DNA from: Microbacterium gallinarum
GTDB taxonomy: Bacteria > Actinomycetota > Actinomycetes > Actinomycetales > Microbacteriaceae
Length of the DNA stretch: 64,000 nucleotides
Direction of reading: 5' to 3'
Assembly (NCBI RefSeq): GCF_014837165.1
Contig: NZ_JACSPM010000001.1
Span: 215,618 to 279,617, forward strand
Shown here piece after piece: positions 1 to 8,637 of this stretch (positions are counted from its first letter, which is position 1; every line of letters starts with the position of its first letter). The notes beneath the pieces are model-generated. The model was given only the letters and a program-made list of their open reading frames with translations, made no database searches and was not told where the DNA came from. The position numbers and the translations under genes were made by a program.

Positions 1-2129
1 GGCAAAAGCGCTTCAGTCTCGAGGGCGGCGAGTCGCTCATCCCGATGCTCGACGAGATCCTGCAGGGAGCGGCCGAGGCGGGCCTCGACGGCGCCGCCAT
101 CGGCATGGCCCACCGCGGCCGTCTCAACGTGCTCACCAACATCGCCGGGAAGACCTACGGTCAGGTCTTCCGCGAGTTCGAGGGCTCCGTCGCGATCGGC
201 TCGAAGAGCGGATCGGGCGACGTGAAGTACCACCTCGGCACCGAAGGCACCTTCGTCGCCGACAGCGGCGCACAGCTTCCCGTCTACCTCGCGGCGAACC
301 CCTCGCACCTCGAGACGGTCGACGGCGTGCTCGAGGGGATCGTCCGCGCCAAGCAGGACCGCAAGCCCATCGGCACCTTCTCATGGCTCCCGATCCTCGT
401 GCACGGCGACGCCGCGTTCGCAGGACAGGGCGTGGTCGTCGAGACCCTGCAGATGTCGCAGCTGCGGGGTTACCGCACCGGCGGCACGGTCCACGTCGTG
501 GTCAACAACCAGGTCGGCTTCACGACCACTCCGATCGACGCCCGCTCGTCGGTGTACGCCACCGATGTCGCCAAGTCCATCCAGGCGCCGGTCTTCCACG
601 TGAACGGCGACGACCCCGAGGCCGTCACGCGTGTGTCGCAGCTCGCGTTCGCCTACCGCGAGCGCTTCCATCGCGACGCCGTCATCGACCTCGTCTGCTA
701 CCGCCGCCGCGGTCACAACGAGGGCGACGACCCGTCGATGACGCAGCCCCTCATGACGAACCTCATCGAGGCGAAGCGCTCCGTCCGCCGTCTGTACACC
801 GAGGCCCTGGTCGGTCGCGGCGACATCACCGAGGAGGAGTACGAGAAGGCCAAGCAGGACTTCCAGGGCCGCCTCGAGGTCGCATTCGCCGAGACGCACG
901 CCGCCGAGACCGGCTCGTCGACGGTGATCGACGCGGATGCCGCGGACGAGGGGCCCGCCGCGGGCGAGCCCGATACCACCGGCGTCTCGCGCGAGGTCGT
1001 CAACCTGATCGGCGATGCCTTCGTCAACAAGCCCGAGGGCTTCACCGTCCACACCAAGCTCCAGCAGCTGCTCGACAAGCGCCTCGACATGAGCCGGAAC
1101 GGCTCGATCGACTGGGGCTTCGGCGAGCTGCTCGCCTTCGGCTCGCTGCTGCTCGAGAAGACGAACGTCCGCCTGGCCGGCCAGGACGCCCGGCGCGGCA
1201 CGTTCGTGCAGCGCCACTCGGTGCTCCACGACCGCGCCAACGGGCAGGAGTGGATCCCGCTCGCGAACCTTGCCGACGACCAGGGCCGCTTCTGGGTGTA
1301 CGACTCGCTTCTGAGCGAGTACGCCGCGATGGCGTTCGAGTACGGCTACTCGGTCGAGCGGGCCGACTCGCTCGTGTTGTGGGAGGCGCAGTTCGGCGAC
1401 TTCGCCAACGGCGCACAGTCGGTCATCGACGAGTTCATCTCCTCGGCCGAGCAGAAGTGGGGACAGCAGTCCAGCGTCGCCCTGCTCCTCCCCCACGGCT
1501 ACGAAGGCCAGGGGCCCGACCACTCGTCGGCTCGCATCGAGCGCTACCTGCAGATGTGCGCGCAGGACAACATGACGGTCGCCCGTCCGTCGACGCCCGC
1601 GTCGTACTTCCACCTGCTGCGCCGCCAGGCGTACGCTCGCCCGCGCCGCCCGCTCATCGTGTTCACGCCGAAGGCGATGCTGCGACTGCGCGGCGCGACG
1701 AGCCCGGTCGAGGACTTCCTGACGGGTCGTTTCGAGCCGGTGCTCGACGACAACCGCGGCATCGACAAGTCCGCCGTCAAGCGCGTGCTGCTGCACTCCG
1801 GCAAGATCCACTGGGATCTGCGGGCCGAGCTCGACAAGAACCCGAACCCCGAGATCGCCCTGGTGCGCCTCGAGCAGTTCTACCCGACGCCGGCCGAGGC
1901 CCTGAACACGGTCATCGAGCAGTACCCCGACGCCGAGCTGGTGTGGGTGCAGGACGAGCCCGAGAACCAGGGCGCCTGGCCCTTCATGGCCCTCGAGGTG
2001 AGCAAGCACCTCCGCGGCCGCACGATCCGCCGCGTGTCGCGTGCCGCCGCCGCGTCGACGGCGACGGGTTCGCCGAAGGTCCACGCCGCCGAGCAGGCCG
2101 AGATCATGAAGAAGGCGCTGACGCTCTAG
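1..2129 (+). CDS. kgd: Multifunctional 2-oxoglutarate dehydrogenase E1/decarboxylase, C-terminal part
   Basis: This is the 3' part of a gene that starts before the window; the reading frame is open from base 3 and gives about 708 residues. The protein is the thiamine-diphosphate-dependent E1 of 2-oxoglutarate metabolism (TCA cycle). In actinobacteria the full protein (about 1,230 aa) also carries an E2-like succinyltransferase domain at its N-terminus, which would lie outside this window. Visible E1 signatures are AHRGRLNVL, the GHNEGDDPSMTQP segment of the ThDP/metal-binding region, and the C-terminal transketolase domains with LPHGYEGQGPDHSSAR. The stop codon directly abuts the stop of the convergent permease, so there is no room for a terminator between them. 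Identity is firm; the choice between kgd and odhA/sucA naming is convention. Confidence 0.95.
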   Translation, partial: QKRFSLEGGESLIPMLDEILQGAAEAGLDGAAIGMAHRGRLNVLTNIAGKTYGQVFREFEGSVAIGSKSGSGDVKYHLGTEGTFVADSGAQLPVYLAANPSHLETVDGVLEGIVRAKQDRKPIGTFSWLPILVHGDAAFAGQGVVVETLQMSQLRGYRTGGTVHVVVNNQVGFTTTPIDARSSVYATDVAKSIQAPVFHVNGDDPEAVTRVSQLAFAYRERFHRDAVIDLVCYRRRGHNEGDDPSMTQPLMTNLIEAKRSVRRLYTEALVGRGDITEEEYEKAKQDFQGRLEVAFAETHAAETGSSTVIDADAADEGPAAGEPDTTGVSREVVNLIGDAFVNKPEGFTVHTKLQQLLDKRLDMSRNGSIDWGFGELLAFGSLLLEKTNVRLAGQDARRGTFVQRHSVLHDRANGQEWIPLANLADDQGRFWVYDSLLSEYAAMAFEYGYSVERADSLVLWEAQFGDFANGAQSVIDEFISSAEQKWGQQSSVALLLPHGYEGQGPDHSSARIERYLQMCAQDNMTVARPSTPASYFHLLRRQAYARPRRPLIVFTPKAMLRLRGATSPVEDFLTGRFEPVLDDNRGIDKSAVKRVLLHSGKIHWDLRAELDKNPNPEIALVRLEQFYPTPAEALNTVIEQYPDAELVWVQDEPENQGAWPFMALEVSKHLRGRTIRRVSRAAAASTATGSPKVHAAEQAEIMKKALTL

Positions 2130-3524
2130 TCAGTCCGCGCCGGTCACGTCGGCCCTGGGAGCGCCCGCTTCCAGGGCCGACGTGCGTCCGGCACCCACCA
2201 GGGCGTCCGGTGCCGTCTTCACCTCGGCATCGGCGTCCTGCGGCTGCGCCGCCCGTCCGCGACGAAGGCGCCGCACGACGGTGACGATGACCGCGGCGAG
2301 CGCGAGCACCACGGCCGGAAGCAGCGAGCCGATCGCGAGCACGAGCATGCCCGCGCACAGCACCGCCGCGAGCACCGCCATCCACCAGCCCGCAGTGCCC
2401 CGGCGAAGCAGCCGCACCGCGGCGACCATGCCGACCGCGTAGATCGCGACCATGCTGCTCGTGTGCACGAGGATGAACGGGGTCAGTTCGAGTCCGGACA
2501 GCAGCACGAGCGAGAAGTAGACGAGCACCACCGCACCGATGAGTGCGAGTGCGCGGCGCGGCACTCCCCCGGCCTCGGCTCCGGCCGAGAACCAGCGGGG
2601 CAGGTCGCGATTGACGGCGAGGGATGCTGCGAGCTTCGCGAACGCCGCGAGGTAGGCGTTCATGACGCCAAGGGCCACGATCCCGGCGATGATGCCCACG
2701 GCCGCGGCGCCGAGACCCGGCGAGCCCAGCCGGGCGAGCTCGAGGAGCGGGACCGCGCCGTCGCCGGCGGCCGCGCCGAGCGCACCGACCGTCACGATCT
2801 GCAGCACGAGGTAGCAGAGACCGGTGACGACGAGGGCGATGGCCGTGCCGATCGGGATCGCGCGGCGCGGATTGCGGAACTCACCGGAGATGTGCGTACC
2901 GACCTCCCACCCGGCGAACGCCCACACGAACAGGCTGATCGCGGTGCCCACTCCCGCCCAGCCGTTCGGGAGGAACGGCTGGAAGTTCTGCGGTTCGACG
3001 GCCGGGGCGGCGAGCGAGACGACCCCGACGACCACGGCGAGCAGCAACGCCGTCAGCACGAACTGCACCCAGCCGGCGACGCGCACGCCGAAGGCGTTCG
3101 CGGCGAACGGCGGCACGAGGATCGCGGACGCGATCACGGGCACCATCGCCCGGTCGATCCCGGCCACGGCGACGACGTACTCACCGCCGAGCACGGCGAC
3201 GACGGGTGCGCCGGCACACACGCCGAACATGAACCAGTAGCCCGTCATGCGCGCCGCGGTGCCGCCCAGGGCGCGACGCACATAGCTGGCGACGCCACCC
3301 GGGTCGGGATACCGGGCGGCGAGCACGGCGAAGGTGCCTGCGAGCGGGATCGAGAGCCCGATCACGGCGATCACGGCCACGATGCTCGCAGGACCGGCCG
3401 CCTCGGCGGCGAGTCCGGGCAGCACCAGCAGGCCGGTGCCGAGCACCGATGCGATGTACAGGGCGGTGCCCTGCACGACGCCGAGCGTGCCGTGGGTGCG
3501 CGCAGCGGGGTGAGGCGAGGTCAT
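2130..3524 (-). CDS. APC-family amino acid permease/exporter (YjeH-like)
   Basis: Predicted 464-aa polytopic inner-membrane transporter of the amino acid-polyamine-organocation family. The N-terminal segment GTALYIASVLGTGLLVLPG is the glycine-rich first helix that binds substrate in this family, and FVWAFAGWEVGTHISGEF is the TM6 region, which resembles that of the E. coli L-methionine/branched-chain exporter YjeH. About 11-12 hydrophobic helices are visible, followed by a charged tail (RRLRRGR). The ATG at the MTSPHP sequence was chosen because residues upstream in the same frame are arginine-rich and unlike a permease. It stands alone, convergent with kgd. Substrate and transport direction cannot be read from the sequence; export is only an analogy to YjeH. 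Confidence 0.85.
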   Translation of the reverse strand: MTSPHPAARTHGTLGVVQGTALYIASVLGTGLLVLPGLAAEAAGPASIVAVIAVIGLSIPLAGTFAVLAARYPDPGGVASYVRRALGGTAARMTGYWFMFGVCAGAPVVAVLGGEYVVAVAGIDRAMVPVIASAILVPPFAANAFGVRVAGWVQFVLTALLLAVVVGVVSLAAPAVEPQNFQPFLPNGWAGVGTAISLFVWAFAGWEVGTHISGEFRNPRRAIPIGTAIALVVTGLCYLVLQIVTVGALGAAAGDGAVPLLELARLGSPGLGAAAVGIIAGIVALGVMNAYLAAFAKLAASLAVNRDLPRWFSAGAEAGGVPRRALALIGAVVLVYFSLVLLSGLELTPFILVHTSSMVAIYAVGMVAAVRLLRRGTAGWWMAVLAAVLCAGMLVLAIGSLLPAVVLALAAVIVTVVRRLRRGRAAQPQDADAEVKTAPDALVGAGRTSALEAGAPRADVTGAD

Positions 3525-3598
3525 CCGTCCAGTCTTGCGCCGGCCTGTGACAGCGCGCTGGCGGGCATCGGACGTCGTTCTGCGGATTCCTGCCAACG

Positions 3599-5185
3599 TC
3601 AGATCGGCTCGACGCGGGCGCGTTCGAAGGCGGCGGCCGCGGCATCCGTGGATCGCATCCGATCCGTCGCGACCAGGCCGAGACGGGTGCGGCGGTCGAG
3701 CAGATCGTCGACGGCGAGCGCGCCCTCGACGGCCACGCCCCAGTGCAGCTCCTGGGCGGTCACCCCGCACGCGGCGTCGGCTCCGTCGGGCAGCGTGGCG
3801 GCGAACGGGGCTTCGGCACCGTACCGGCGGACGAACCGCGCCGGCGCGGCGATCTCGTCCAGCCGCGCGCGGGGCCACGCTCCGACGAGCGGGATCCGCC
3901 GCGTCGCCGATGCCGGCAGTGCGGCGCTCGCGAACCGCCGGGCGACGACGGCGTCGACGGCGTCCTCCGCCATGCGCCGGTAGGTCGTGAGCTTGCCGCC
4001 GACGACGCTCAGTACACCCGAGGGTCCCTCCAGGATGGCGTGACGCCGCGAGAGGTCGCTCGTGTCCTCACTGTCGTCGACGCTTGCGGCGACACCGCGA
4101 CCGGGCGCGCCTCCGGCGAGCAGCGGCCGCAGTCCCGCGAAGGTCGCAATCACGTCGTCGCGGCTGAGCGGGCCGGCCAGCACCGTGTTGACGGTGGAGA
4201 GCAGCATGTCGATCTCGGCGTCGGTCGCCTGCGGCTCGTCCGGCAGCGCGCCGTCGGCGGGAACGTCGGTCAGCCCGATGTAGGTGCGCCCGTGCGGCGC
4301 GGGCAGAGTGAAGACGAATCGGCTCGACGAGCCCGGAACCGGCACCGTGAGCGAGACGTCCGCTCCGCCGAGCCGTTCCGACGAGACCACGAGGTGCGTT
4401 CCACGGCTCGGGCGCAGCCGCACGCTGGGGTCGAGCTCGCCCGCCCAGACGCCCGTCGCGCTCACGACGGTGCGAGCGTGCACCGTGAGCTCGGACCCCG
4501 TCACGACGTCACGGAGGACGGCGCCGTCGCCGTCGGCGGACACCGCTTCGACCCGAGTGAGGACGGATGCCCCGTACCCCGCCGCCGTCCGTGCGATCGC
4601 GACCACCAGGCGTGCGTCGTCGAGCAGCTGCCCGTCCCACCCGCGTACGCCGCCGCGCAGGTCGTCCGCGCGGACCGCGGGAGCGCGCCGCAGGGTCTCC
4701 TCGGGCCCGATCAGGCTCGGCGACGCGAGCACGACCGCGGGTGTGCCGACGAAGCGCCGCAGGCCGTCGCCGAGGCCGTAGCCGGCGCCGACGAACGCCC
4801 CGCGTGTGACGTGCCCAGGGGCGTACAGCGGGACGATCTGCGCGAGCGGGCGCGTGAGGTGCGGCGCGAGGCGCGTCATGAGGAGGTGGCGCTCGGCGGC
4901 GCTCTCGTGTGCGATGCCGAGCTGCCCCGAGGCGAGGTAGCGCAGTCCGCCGTGGATGAGCTTGGAGCTCCAGCGACTCGTGCCGTGGGCCAGGTCGTGG
5001 CGCTCTACGAGCACGGTCCGCAGACCGCGGGCGGCGGCATCCAGCGCGATCCCGGTGCCCGTCGCGCCGCCGCCGATCACGAGGACATCGACGACCGGGT
5101 CGGCGGCCAGCGCGTCGAGTTCCCGAGCCCGCCGGCCGGCGCTCAGCGCCGACGGGTGCGGGGTGCGGCCGACGATGCGCGGCAT
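3599..5185 (-). CDS. glpD: FAD-dependent glycerol-3-phosphate dehydrogenase
   Basis: Predicted 528-aa flavoenzyme that oxidises sn-glycerol 3-phosphate to dihydroxyacetone phosphate and passes electrons to the quinone pool at the membrane. Near residue 40 there is a Rossmann FAD motif (VIGGGATGTGIALDAAARG), followed by the family signature GTSRWSSKLIHGGLRYL. The C-terminal DAO_C domain ends near the stop. The start codon overlaps the stop of the upstream TetR gene by one base (TGATG), so the two are probably co-transcribed and translationally coupled. Its DHAP product is the backbone from which acyl-DHAP, the substrate of alkylglycerone-phosphate synthases, is made, and such a gene lies just across the divergent promoter. 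Confidence 0.93.
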   Translation of the reverse strand: MPRIVGRTPHPSALSAGRRARELDALAADPVVDVLVIGGGATGTGIALDAAARGLRTVLVERHDLAHGTSRWSSKLIHGGLRYLASGQLGIAHESAAERHLLMTRLAPHLTRPLAQIVPLYAPGHVTRGAFVGAGYGLGDGLRRFVGTPAVVLASPSLIGPEETLRRAPAVRADDLRGGVRGWDGQLLDDARLVVAIARTAAGYGASVLTRVEAVSADGDGAVLRDVVTGSELTVHARTVVSATGVWAGELDPSVRLRPSRGTHLVVSSERLGGADVSLTVPVPGSSSRFVFTLPAPHGRTYIGLTDVPADGALPDEPQATDAEIDMLLSTVNTVLAGPLSRDDVIATFAGLRPLLAGGAPGRGVAASVDDSEDTSDLSRRHAILEGPSGVLSVVGGKLTTYRRMAEDAVDAVVARRFASAALPASATRRIPLVGAWPRARLDEIAAPARFVRRYGAEAPFAATLPDGADAACGVTAQELHWGVAVEGALAVDDLLDRRTRLGLVATDRMRSTDAAAAAFERARVEPI

Positions 5186-5763
5186 CAGCGCGGATCCGGA
5201 GTGAGGTAGCCGCGGAGCGCAGCGCCGAGCTCGGCGCGCCAGGCGTCGGCGGGGAGCCACTCCGCCACCAGCGGCGCGGACTGCACGGCTGATTGCGTGA
5301 TGAGCAGGACCATCGCCGCGAGCCGGACGGGGTCGCCGGCGCGCACGGCTCCCGTCGTCTGTCCCGCCGCGATCCGCCGGGCGATCTCGGCGTGCATCGC
5401 CCGTTGGCTCGTGCCCAGGCGGTCGAGGATGTAGCGCGCGAACAGCTCGGGGTCGGTGTCGCGCAGGCGGTCCACCAGCGGCATGCGGCGGATGCGGTCG
5501 GCGGTCTCGACGAGAAGGTCGACCATGCCGGCGAGATCGGCGGGGTGGGCAGCACCCGTCGGAAGAGCGGCGACGAGCTCGCGCGTCACGAGTGCGGCGA
5601 AGATGGCCTGCGCGTCGGGCCAGTACCGGTACAGGGTCTGCCGTGCGATGCCGCAGCGCCGGGCGATGTCGGAGGCGGTCGTGCGGCGGATGCCGTGCGC
5701 GAGCACCTCTTCCAGTGCGGCGTCGAGGATCGCCGTCTCGGTCGCGTTCGCCCCGTCAGCCAT
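5185..5763 (-). CDS. TetR/AcrR-family transcriptional regulator
   Basis: 192-aa regulator with an N-terminal helix-turn-helix of TetR type: TTASDIARRCGIARQTLYRYW at about residues 27-47. The C-terminal ligand/dimer domain is generic. It is divergently transcribed from the alkylglycerone-phosphate-synthase-like gene with only 34 bp between the start codons, and it is coupled to glpD downstream. The space holds an inverted repeat and two -10-like hexamers, so the protein probably represses both itself/glpD and the divergent pair (inference). Ligand unknown; a lipid or acyl-CoA would fit the neighbours. Confidence 0.88.
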   Translation of the reverse strand: MADGANATETAILDAALEEVLAHGIRRTTASDIARRCGIARQTLYRYWPDAQAIFAALVTRELVAALPTGAAHPADLAGMVDLLVETADRIRRMPLVDRLRDTDPELFARYILDRLGTSQRAMHAEIARRIAAGQTTGAVRAGDPVRLAAMVLLITQSAVQSAPLVAEWLPADAWRAELGAALRGYLTPDPR

Positions 5764-5764
5764 G

Positions 5765-5787
5765 TGACAACCATACAGAATGTGTCA
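5765..5787. promoter_or_regulatory. Putative TetR operator in divergent promoter
   Basis: TGACA (5765-5769) and TGTCA (5783-5787) are inverted with a 13-bp spacer. They bracket both start-proximal -10 hexamers: TATGGT on the minus strand at 5770-5775, six bases from the regulator ATG, and CATACT on the plus strand at 5786-5791, six bases from the opposite ATG. A protein bound here would block both promoters. Confidence 0.5.
5770..5775 (-). promoter_or_regulatory. -10 hexamer, leaderless TetR transcript
   Basis: TATGGT with 6 bp to the ATG; fits a start of transcription at the start codon. Confidence 0.5.
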
Positions 5788-5791
5788 TACT
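5786..5791 (+). promoter_or_regulatory. -10-like hexamer, leaderless transcript
   Basis: CATACT with 6 bp to the ATG of the alkylglycerone-phosphate-synthase-like gene; it departs from TANNNT at the first base. Confidence 0.35.
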
Positions 5792-5797
5792 GTCGCC

Positions 5798-7450
5798 ATG
5801 ACCGCGACGGCGCACCCGGGTTCACCCCCTCGTCCCCTGGCGGTCCCTCCGCCGCGCCCGCGATCGGCGTGGGACGCGTGGGGCACGGAGCCCGCGCGGC
5901 TCCCGGCCGGCGCGAAGGCGATCATGGCGACGCTTCTGCCGGGCAAGGCGCATCCCGTCGCCCGAAGAGACCGCCCGGTGCTCACGCGCTCACGGCTGCG
6001 CGACGCCGACCTCGCCGCGCTGGCGGACGTCGTCGACGGCGACCACGTCACGCGCGACGACACCGTGCGCACATGGCATCTCGGCGGCAAGAGCACGCCC
6101 GACCTCCTGCGCCGGCGGCTGGACGAGCCGCAGACCGCGCCCGACGCGGTCGCCTCGCCCGCCGACCACGTCGAGGTCGCCGCACTGCTCGCGGCATGCA
6201 CGCGACTCGGTCTCGCCGTCGTGCCCTTCGGCGGCGGCACGTCGGTCGTCGGGGGCGTCGACCCTGTCGCGGGCGCGCACCGCGCCGTGATCGCCCTCGA
6301 TCTCGTCCGCACCGCGGCACTCCTCGATCTCGACGAGACGTCCCTGCTCGCGACCTTCGGCGCCGGCACGACGGGCCCCCAGGCCGAAGAGCTGCTGCGC
6401 CCGCACGGCCTCACCCTCGGGCACTTCCCGCAGAGCTTCGAGTTCGCGTCGCTCGGCGGGTACGCGGCCACGCGCTCGAGCGGCCAGGCCTCACGCGGCT
6501 ACGGCCGGTTCGACGACCTCGTCCACGGGCTCCGCGTCGCGACGCCCGGAGGCGACCTCCACCTGGGCCGAGCGCCGGCGAGCGCAGCGGGTCCCGACCT
6601 GCGGCAGCTGTTCCTCGGGTCGGAGGGTGCGCTCGGCGTGCTCACCGAGGTCACCGTGCGCATCCGCCCGATCCCGGCGGCGACCGAGTACGGCGCCTGG
6701 AGCTTCCCCGACTTCGCGTCCGGAGCGGCGGCCTTCCGGGAGGCCACGCAGCGCGGCATCCGTCCCACCGTCCTCCGACTGAGCGACGAGACCGAGACGC
6801 GCGTCAATGCCGTGATGGGCGGGCACATCACGCGGCTGCGCGGATGCCTCGCCATCGCGACCTTCGAGGGCGCGACCGCGGGCGAGGCGCAGGCCGTACG
6901 CGCCGCGCTCGACGGCATCTTCGCCGCCCACGGAGCCACGTCGCGAGGAGAGGATCCCGCCCGCTCGTGGGAGCGCGGCCGCTTCGCCTCACCCGCCCTG
7001 CGCGACACGCTGATGGACTCCGGCATCCTCGCCGAGACGCTCGAGACGGCGACCACGTGGGCGGGGCTGCCCGCGCTGAAGTCCGCCGTGACCACCGCCC
7101 TCGTCGACGCGCTCACGCGCACCGGCACCAAGCCGATCGTGCTGTGCCACATCTCGCACGTCTACCCGGCGGGCGCGTCGCTCTACTTCACCGTCGTCGC
7201 CGCGCTGACCGCCGATCCGCTCGCGCAGTGGGAGGGGGCGAAGGATGCCGCGTCCCGCGCCATCATGGACGCGGGAGGCACCATCACCCACCATCACGCC
7301 GTCGGTCGCGACCACCGCGATCACCTCGAGGCCGAGATCGGCCCGCTCGGGGTCGAGATCCTGCGGGCGGTGAAGGCCGTCGTGGATCCTGCAGGCATCA
7401 TGAACCCCGGTGCTCTCCTCCCTGCCGACGGCCTGGACTCCGGCACGTGA
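5798..7450 (+). CDS. FAD-binding oxidase, alkylglycerone-phosphate synthase-like
   Basis: Predicted 550-aa flavoprotein of the VAO/PCMH fold. It closely follows the alkyldihydroxyacetonephosphate synthase (AGPS) layout: the FAD loop PFGGGTSVVGG near residue 145, the signature HFPQSFEFASLGGYAATRSSG with YGRFDDLV, EGALGVLTEV, then CHISHVYPAG and a C-terminal THHHAVGRDH. The triple histidine matches the HHH motif needed for catalysis in eukaryotic AGPS. AGPS replaces the acyl chain of acyl-DHAP with a fatty alcohol, the first ether-bond step. The ATG at MTATAHPG was preferred over one six codons upstream because the latter sits in the operator. The gene overlaps the next one by 4 bp. True ether-lipid activity is inferred; D-lactate/glycolate oxidases share the fold but lack the HHH motif. 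Confidence 0.85.
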   Translation: MTATAHPGSPPRPLAVPPPRPRSAWDAWGTEPARLPAGAKAIMATLLPGKAHPVARRDRPVLTRSRLRDADLAALADVVDGDHVTRDDTVRTWHLGGKSTPDLLRRRLDEPQTAPDAVASPADHVEVAALLAACTRLGLAVVPFGGGTSVVGGVDPVAGAHRAVIALDLVRTAALLDLDETSLLATFGAGTTGPQAEELLRPHGLTLGHFPQSFEFASLGGYAATRSSGQASRGYGRFDDLVHGLRVATPGGDLHLGRAPASAAGPDLRQLFLGSEGALGVLTEVTVRIRPIPAATEYGAWSFPDFASGAAAFREATQRGIRPTVLRLSDETETRVNAVMGGHITRLRGCLAIATFEGATAGEAQAVRAALDGIFAAHGATSRGEDPARSWERGRFASPALRDTLMDSGILAETLETATTWAGLPALKSAVTTALVDALTRTGTKPIVLCHISHVYPAGASLYFTVVAALTADPLAQWEGAKDAASRAIMDAGGTITHHHAVGRDHRDHLEAEIGPLGVEILRAVKAVVDPAGIMNPGALLPADGLDSGT

Positions 7451-8367
7451 GCGTCGCACTGCTGGTGAATCCGGCGGCACGCGGCGGGGGCCACACCGGA
7501 GCGGCCGTGCACGCCGCCGACCGCCTCCGCGCCCACGGCGTGAAGACGGCGATCATCAGCGGCGGCAGCGCGGCCGAGTCCACCGAGCTGCTGCGCGCCG
7601 CGATCGCGCTCGGCACCGATGCGGTGGCGGTCGCCGGAGGCGACGGCACGGTCAACCTCGCGATCCAGGAGATCGCGGGCACCGGCATCCCGCTCGGCAT
7701 CATCCCCTCGGGCACCGGAAACGACTTCGCCACCGCGCTCGGCCTGCGAGAGCTCGACGTCACGGCCGCCGCCGACGCGATCGCCGCCGGGACGACGCGC
7801 ACGGTCGACCTCGCACGCGTGACGCGGGAGGACGGGTCCTCGGCGTACTTCGGCACGGTGCTGGCGAGCGGCTTCGACTCGAAGGTGAACGACCGCGCGA
7901 ACGCCATGCGCTGGCCTCGCGGCGGCTCGCGCTACAACATCGCGCTGCTGCTCGAGTTCGCGACGCTCACCGGGATCCCCTACGAGGTCGAGCTCGAGCT
8001 GGCCGACGGGACGCGCGAGCACGTCGCCGGCGACCTCGTGATGGCGACGGTGGGAAACGGCCGCACCTATGGCGGCGGCATCCCGATCTGTCCCGACGCC
8101 GATCCGGCCGACGGACTGCTCGATGTCGTGCTCGTGCGCCCCGCCGGGCGTCTGCGGTTGCTGCGACTGCTGCCGCGCGTGTACGCGGGCACCCATGGGA
8201 CGATCCCCGAGGTGGCGATGCGCCGCGTGCGGTCGGCGCGCCTGTCCGCGCCGGGCGTCACCGCCTACGCCGACGGCGATCCGATCGGCGCGCTGCCGCT
8301 CACGATCGACGTGGCGGCCCGGGCGCTCACTGTGTTCGCGCCGCCTGCGCAGCCGCCCGACGGGTGA
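7447..8367 (+). CDS. Diacylglycerol kinase-family lipid kinase (YegS/DagK type)
   Basis: 306 aa, GTG start overlapping the upstream stop (GTGA), so translationally coupled. The DAGK catalytic domain is visible: N-terminal LLVNPAARGGG, the nucleotide-binding GGDGTVNLAIQEI near residue 65, and IPSGTGNDFA; the C-terminal half is the YegS/DagK sandwich domain (NGRTYGGGIPICPDADPADG). Members phosphorylate diacylglycerol, sphingoid bases or phosphatidylglycerol with ATP at the membrane face. Coupled to an AGPS-like gene, a role in phosphorylating an alkyl- or acyl-glycerol is plausible, but the substrate cannot be read from sequence. Confidence 0.88.
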   Translation: MSVALLVNPAARGGGHTGAAVHAADRLRAHGVKTAIISGGSAAESTELLRAAIALGTDAVAVAGGDGTVNLAIQEIAGTGIPLGIIPSGTGNDFATALGLRELDVTAAADAIAAGTTRTVDLARVTREDGSSAYFGTVLASGFDSKVNDRANAMRWPRGGSRYNIALLLEFATLTGIPYEVELELADGTREHVAGDLVMATVGNGRTYGGGIPICPDADPADGLLDVVLVRPAGRLRLLRLLPRVYAGTHGTIPEVAMRRVRSARLSAPGVTAYADGDPIGALPLTIDVAARALTVFAPPAQPPDG

Positions 8368-8394
8368 CGCACGGCCGGCGCGCCCGCGGGTGTC

Positions 8395-8637
8395 TCAGTG
8401 CGTGGCCTGGACGGCCCGGATCTTGGCCAGGACCTGGTCTCGGAGCTCCTCGGGAGCGGTCTCCTTGCACGCGCGCGCCACGACCTCGGTGAGGGTGGTC
8501 GCGACGAGCGCCTCGTCACGGCATCCGGTGCAGTTCTCGAGGTGCTCCGCGATGTCGGTGTGCTTCGTCTTGCACACCTCGTTGCGCAGGTACTCCTCCA
8601 GGTCGCGCCGCGCCTTCTCGCAGCCGCAGTCCGTCAT
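8395..8637 (-). CDS. rsrA: Zinc-binding redox-sensing anti-sigma factor (RsrA/RshA-like)
   Basis: 80-aa cytoplasmic ZAS-domain protein. C6, H32, C36 and C39 reproduce the C-x25-H-x3-C-x2-C zinc spacing of Streptomyces RsrA, with extra cysteines at 4 and 22. In this family zinc-bound reduced protein holds the sigma factor inactive; disulfide stress forms a cysteine bond, releases zinc and frees the sigma factor to induce thioredoxin and thiol-buffer genes. The ATG overlaps the sigma gene stop by 4 bp, the standard sigma-anti-sigma pair. Confident call. Confidence 0.93.
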   Translation of the reverse strand: MTDCGCEKARRDLEEYLRNEVCKTKHTDIAEHLENCTGCRDEALVATTLTEVVARACKETAPEELRDQVLAKIRAVQATH

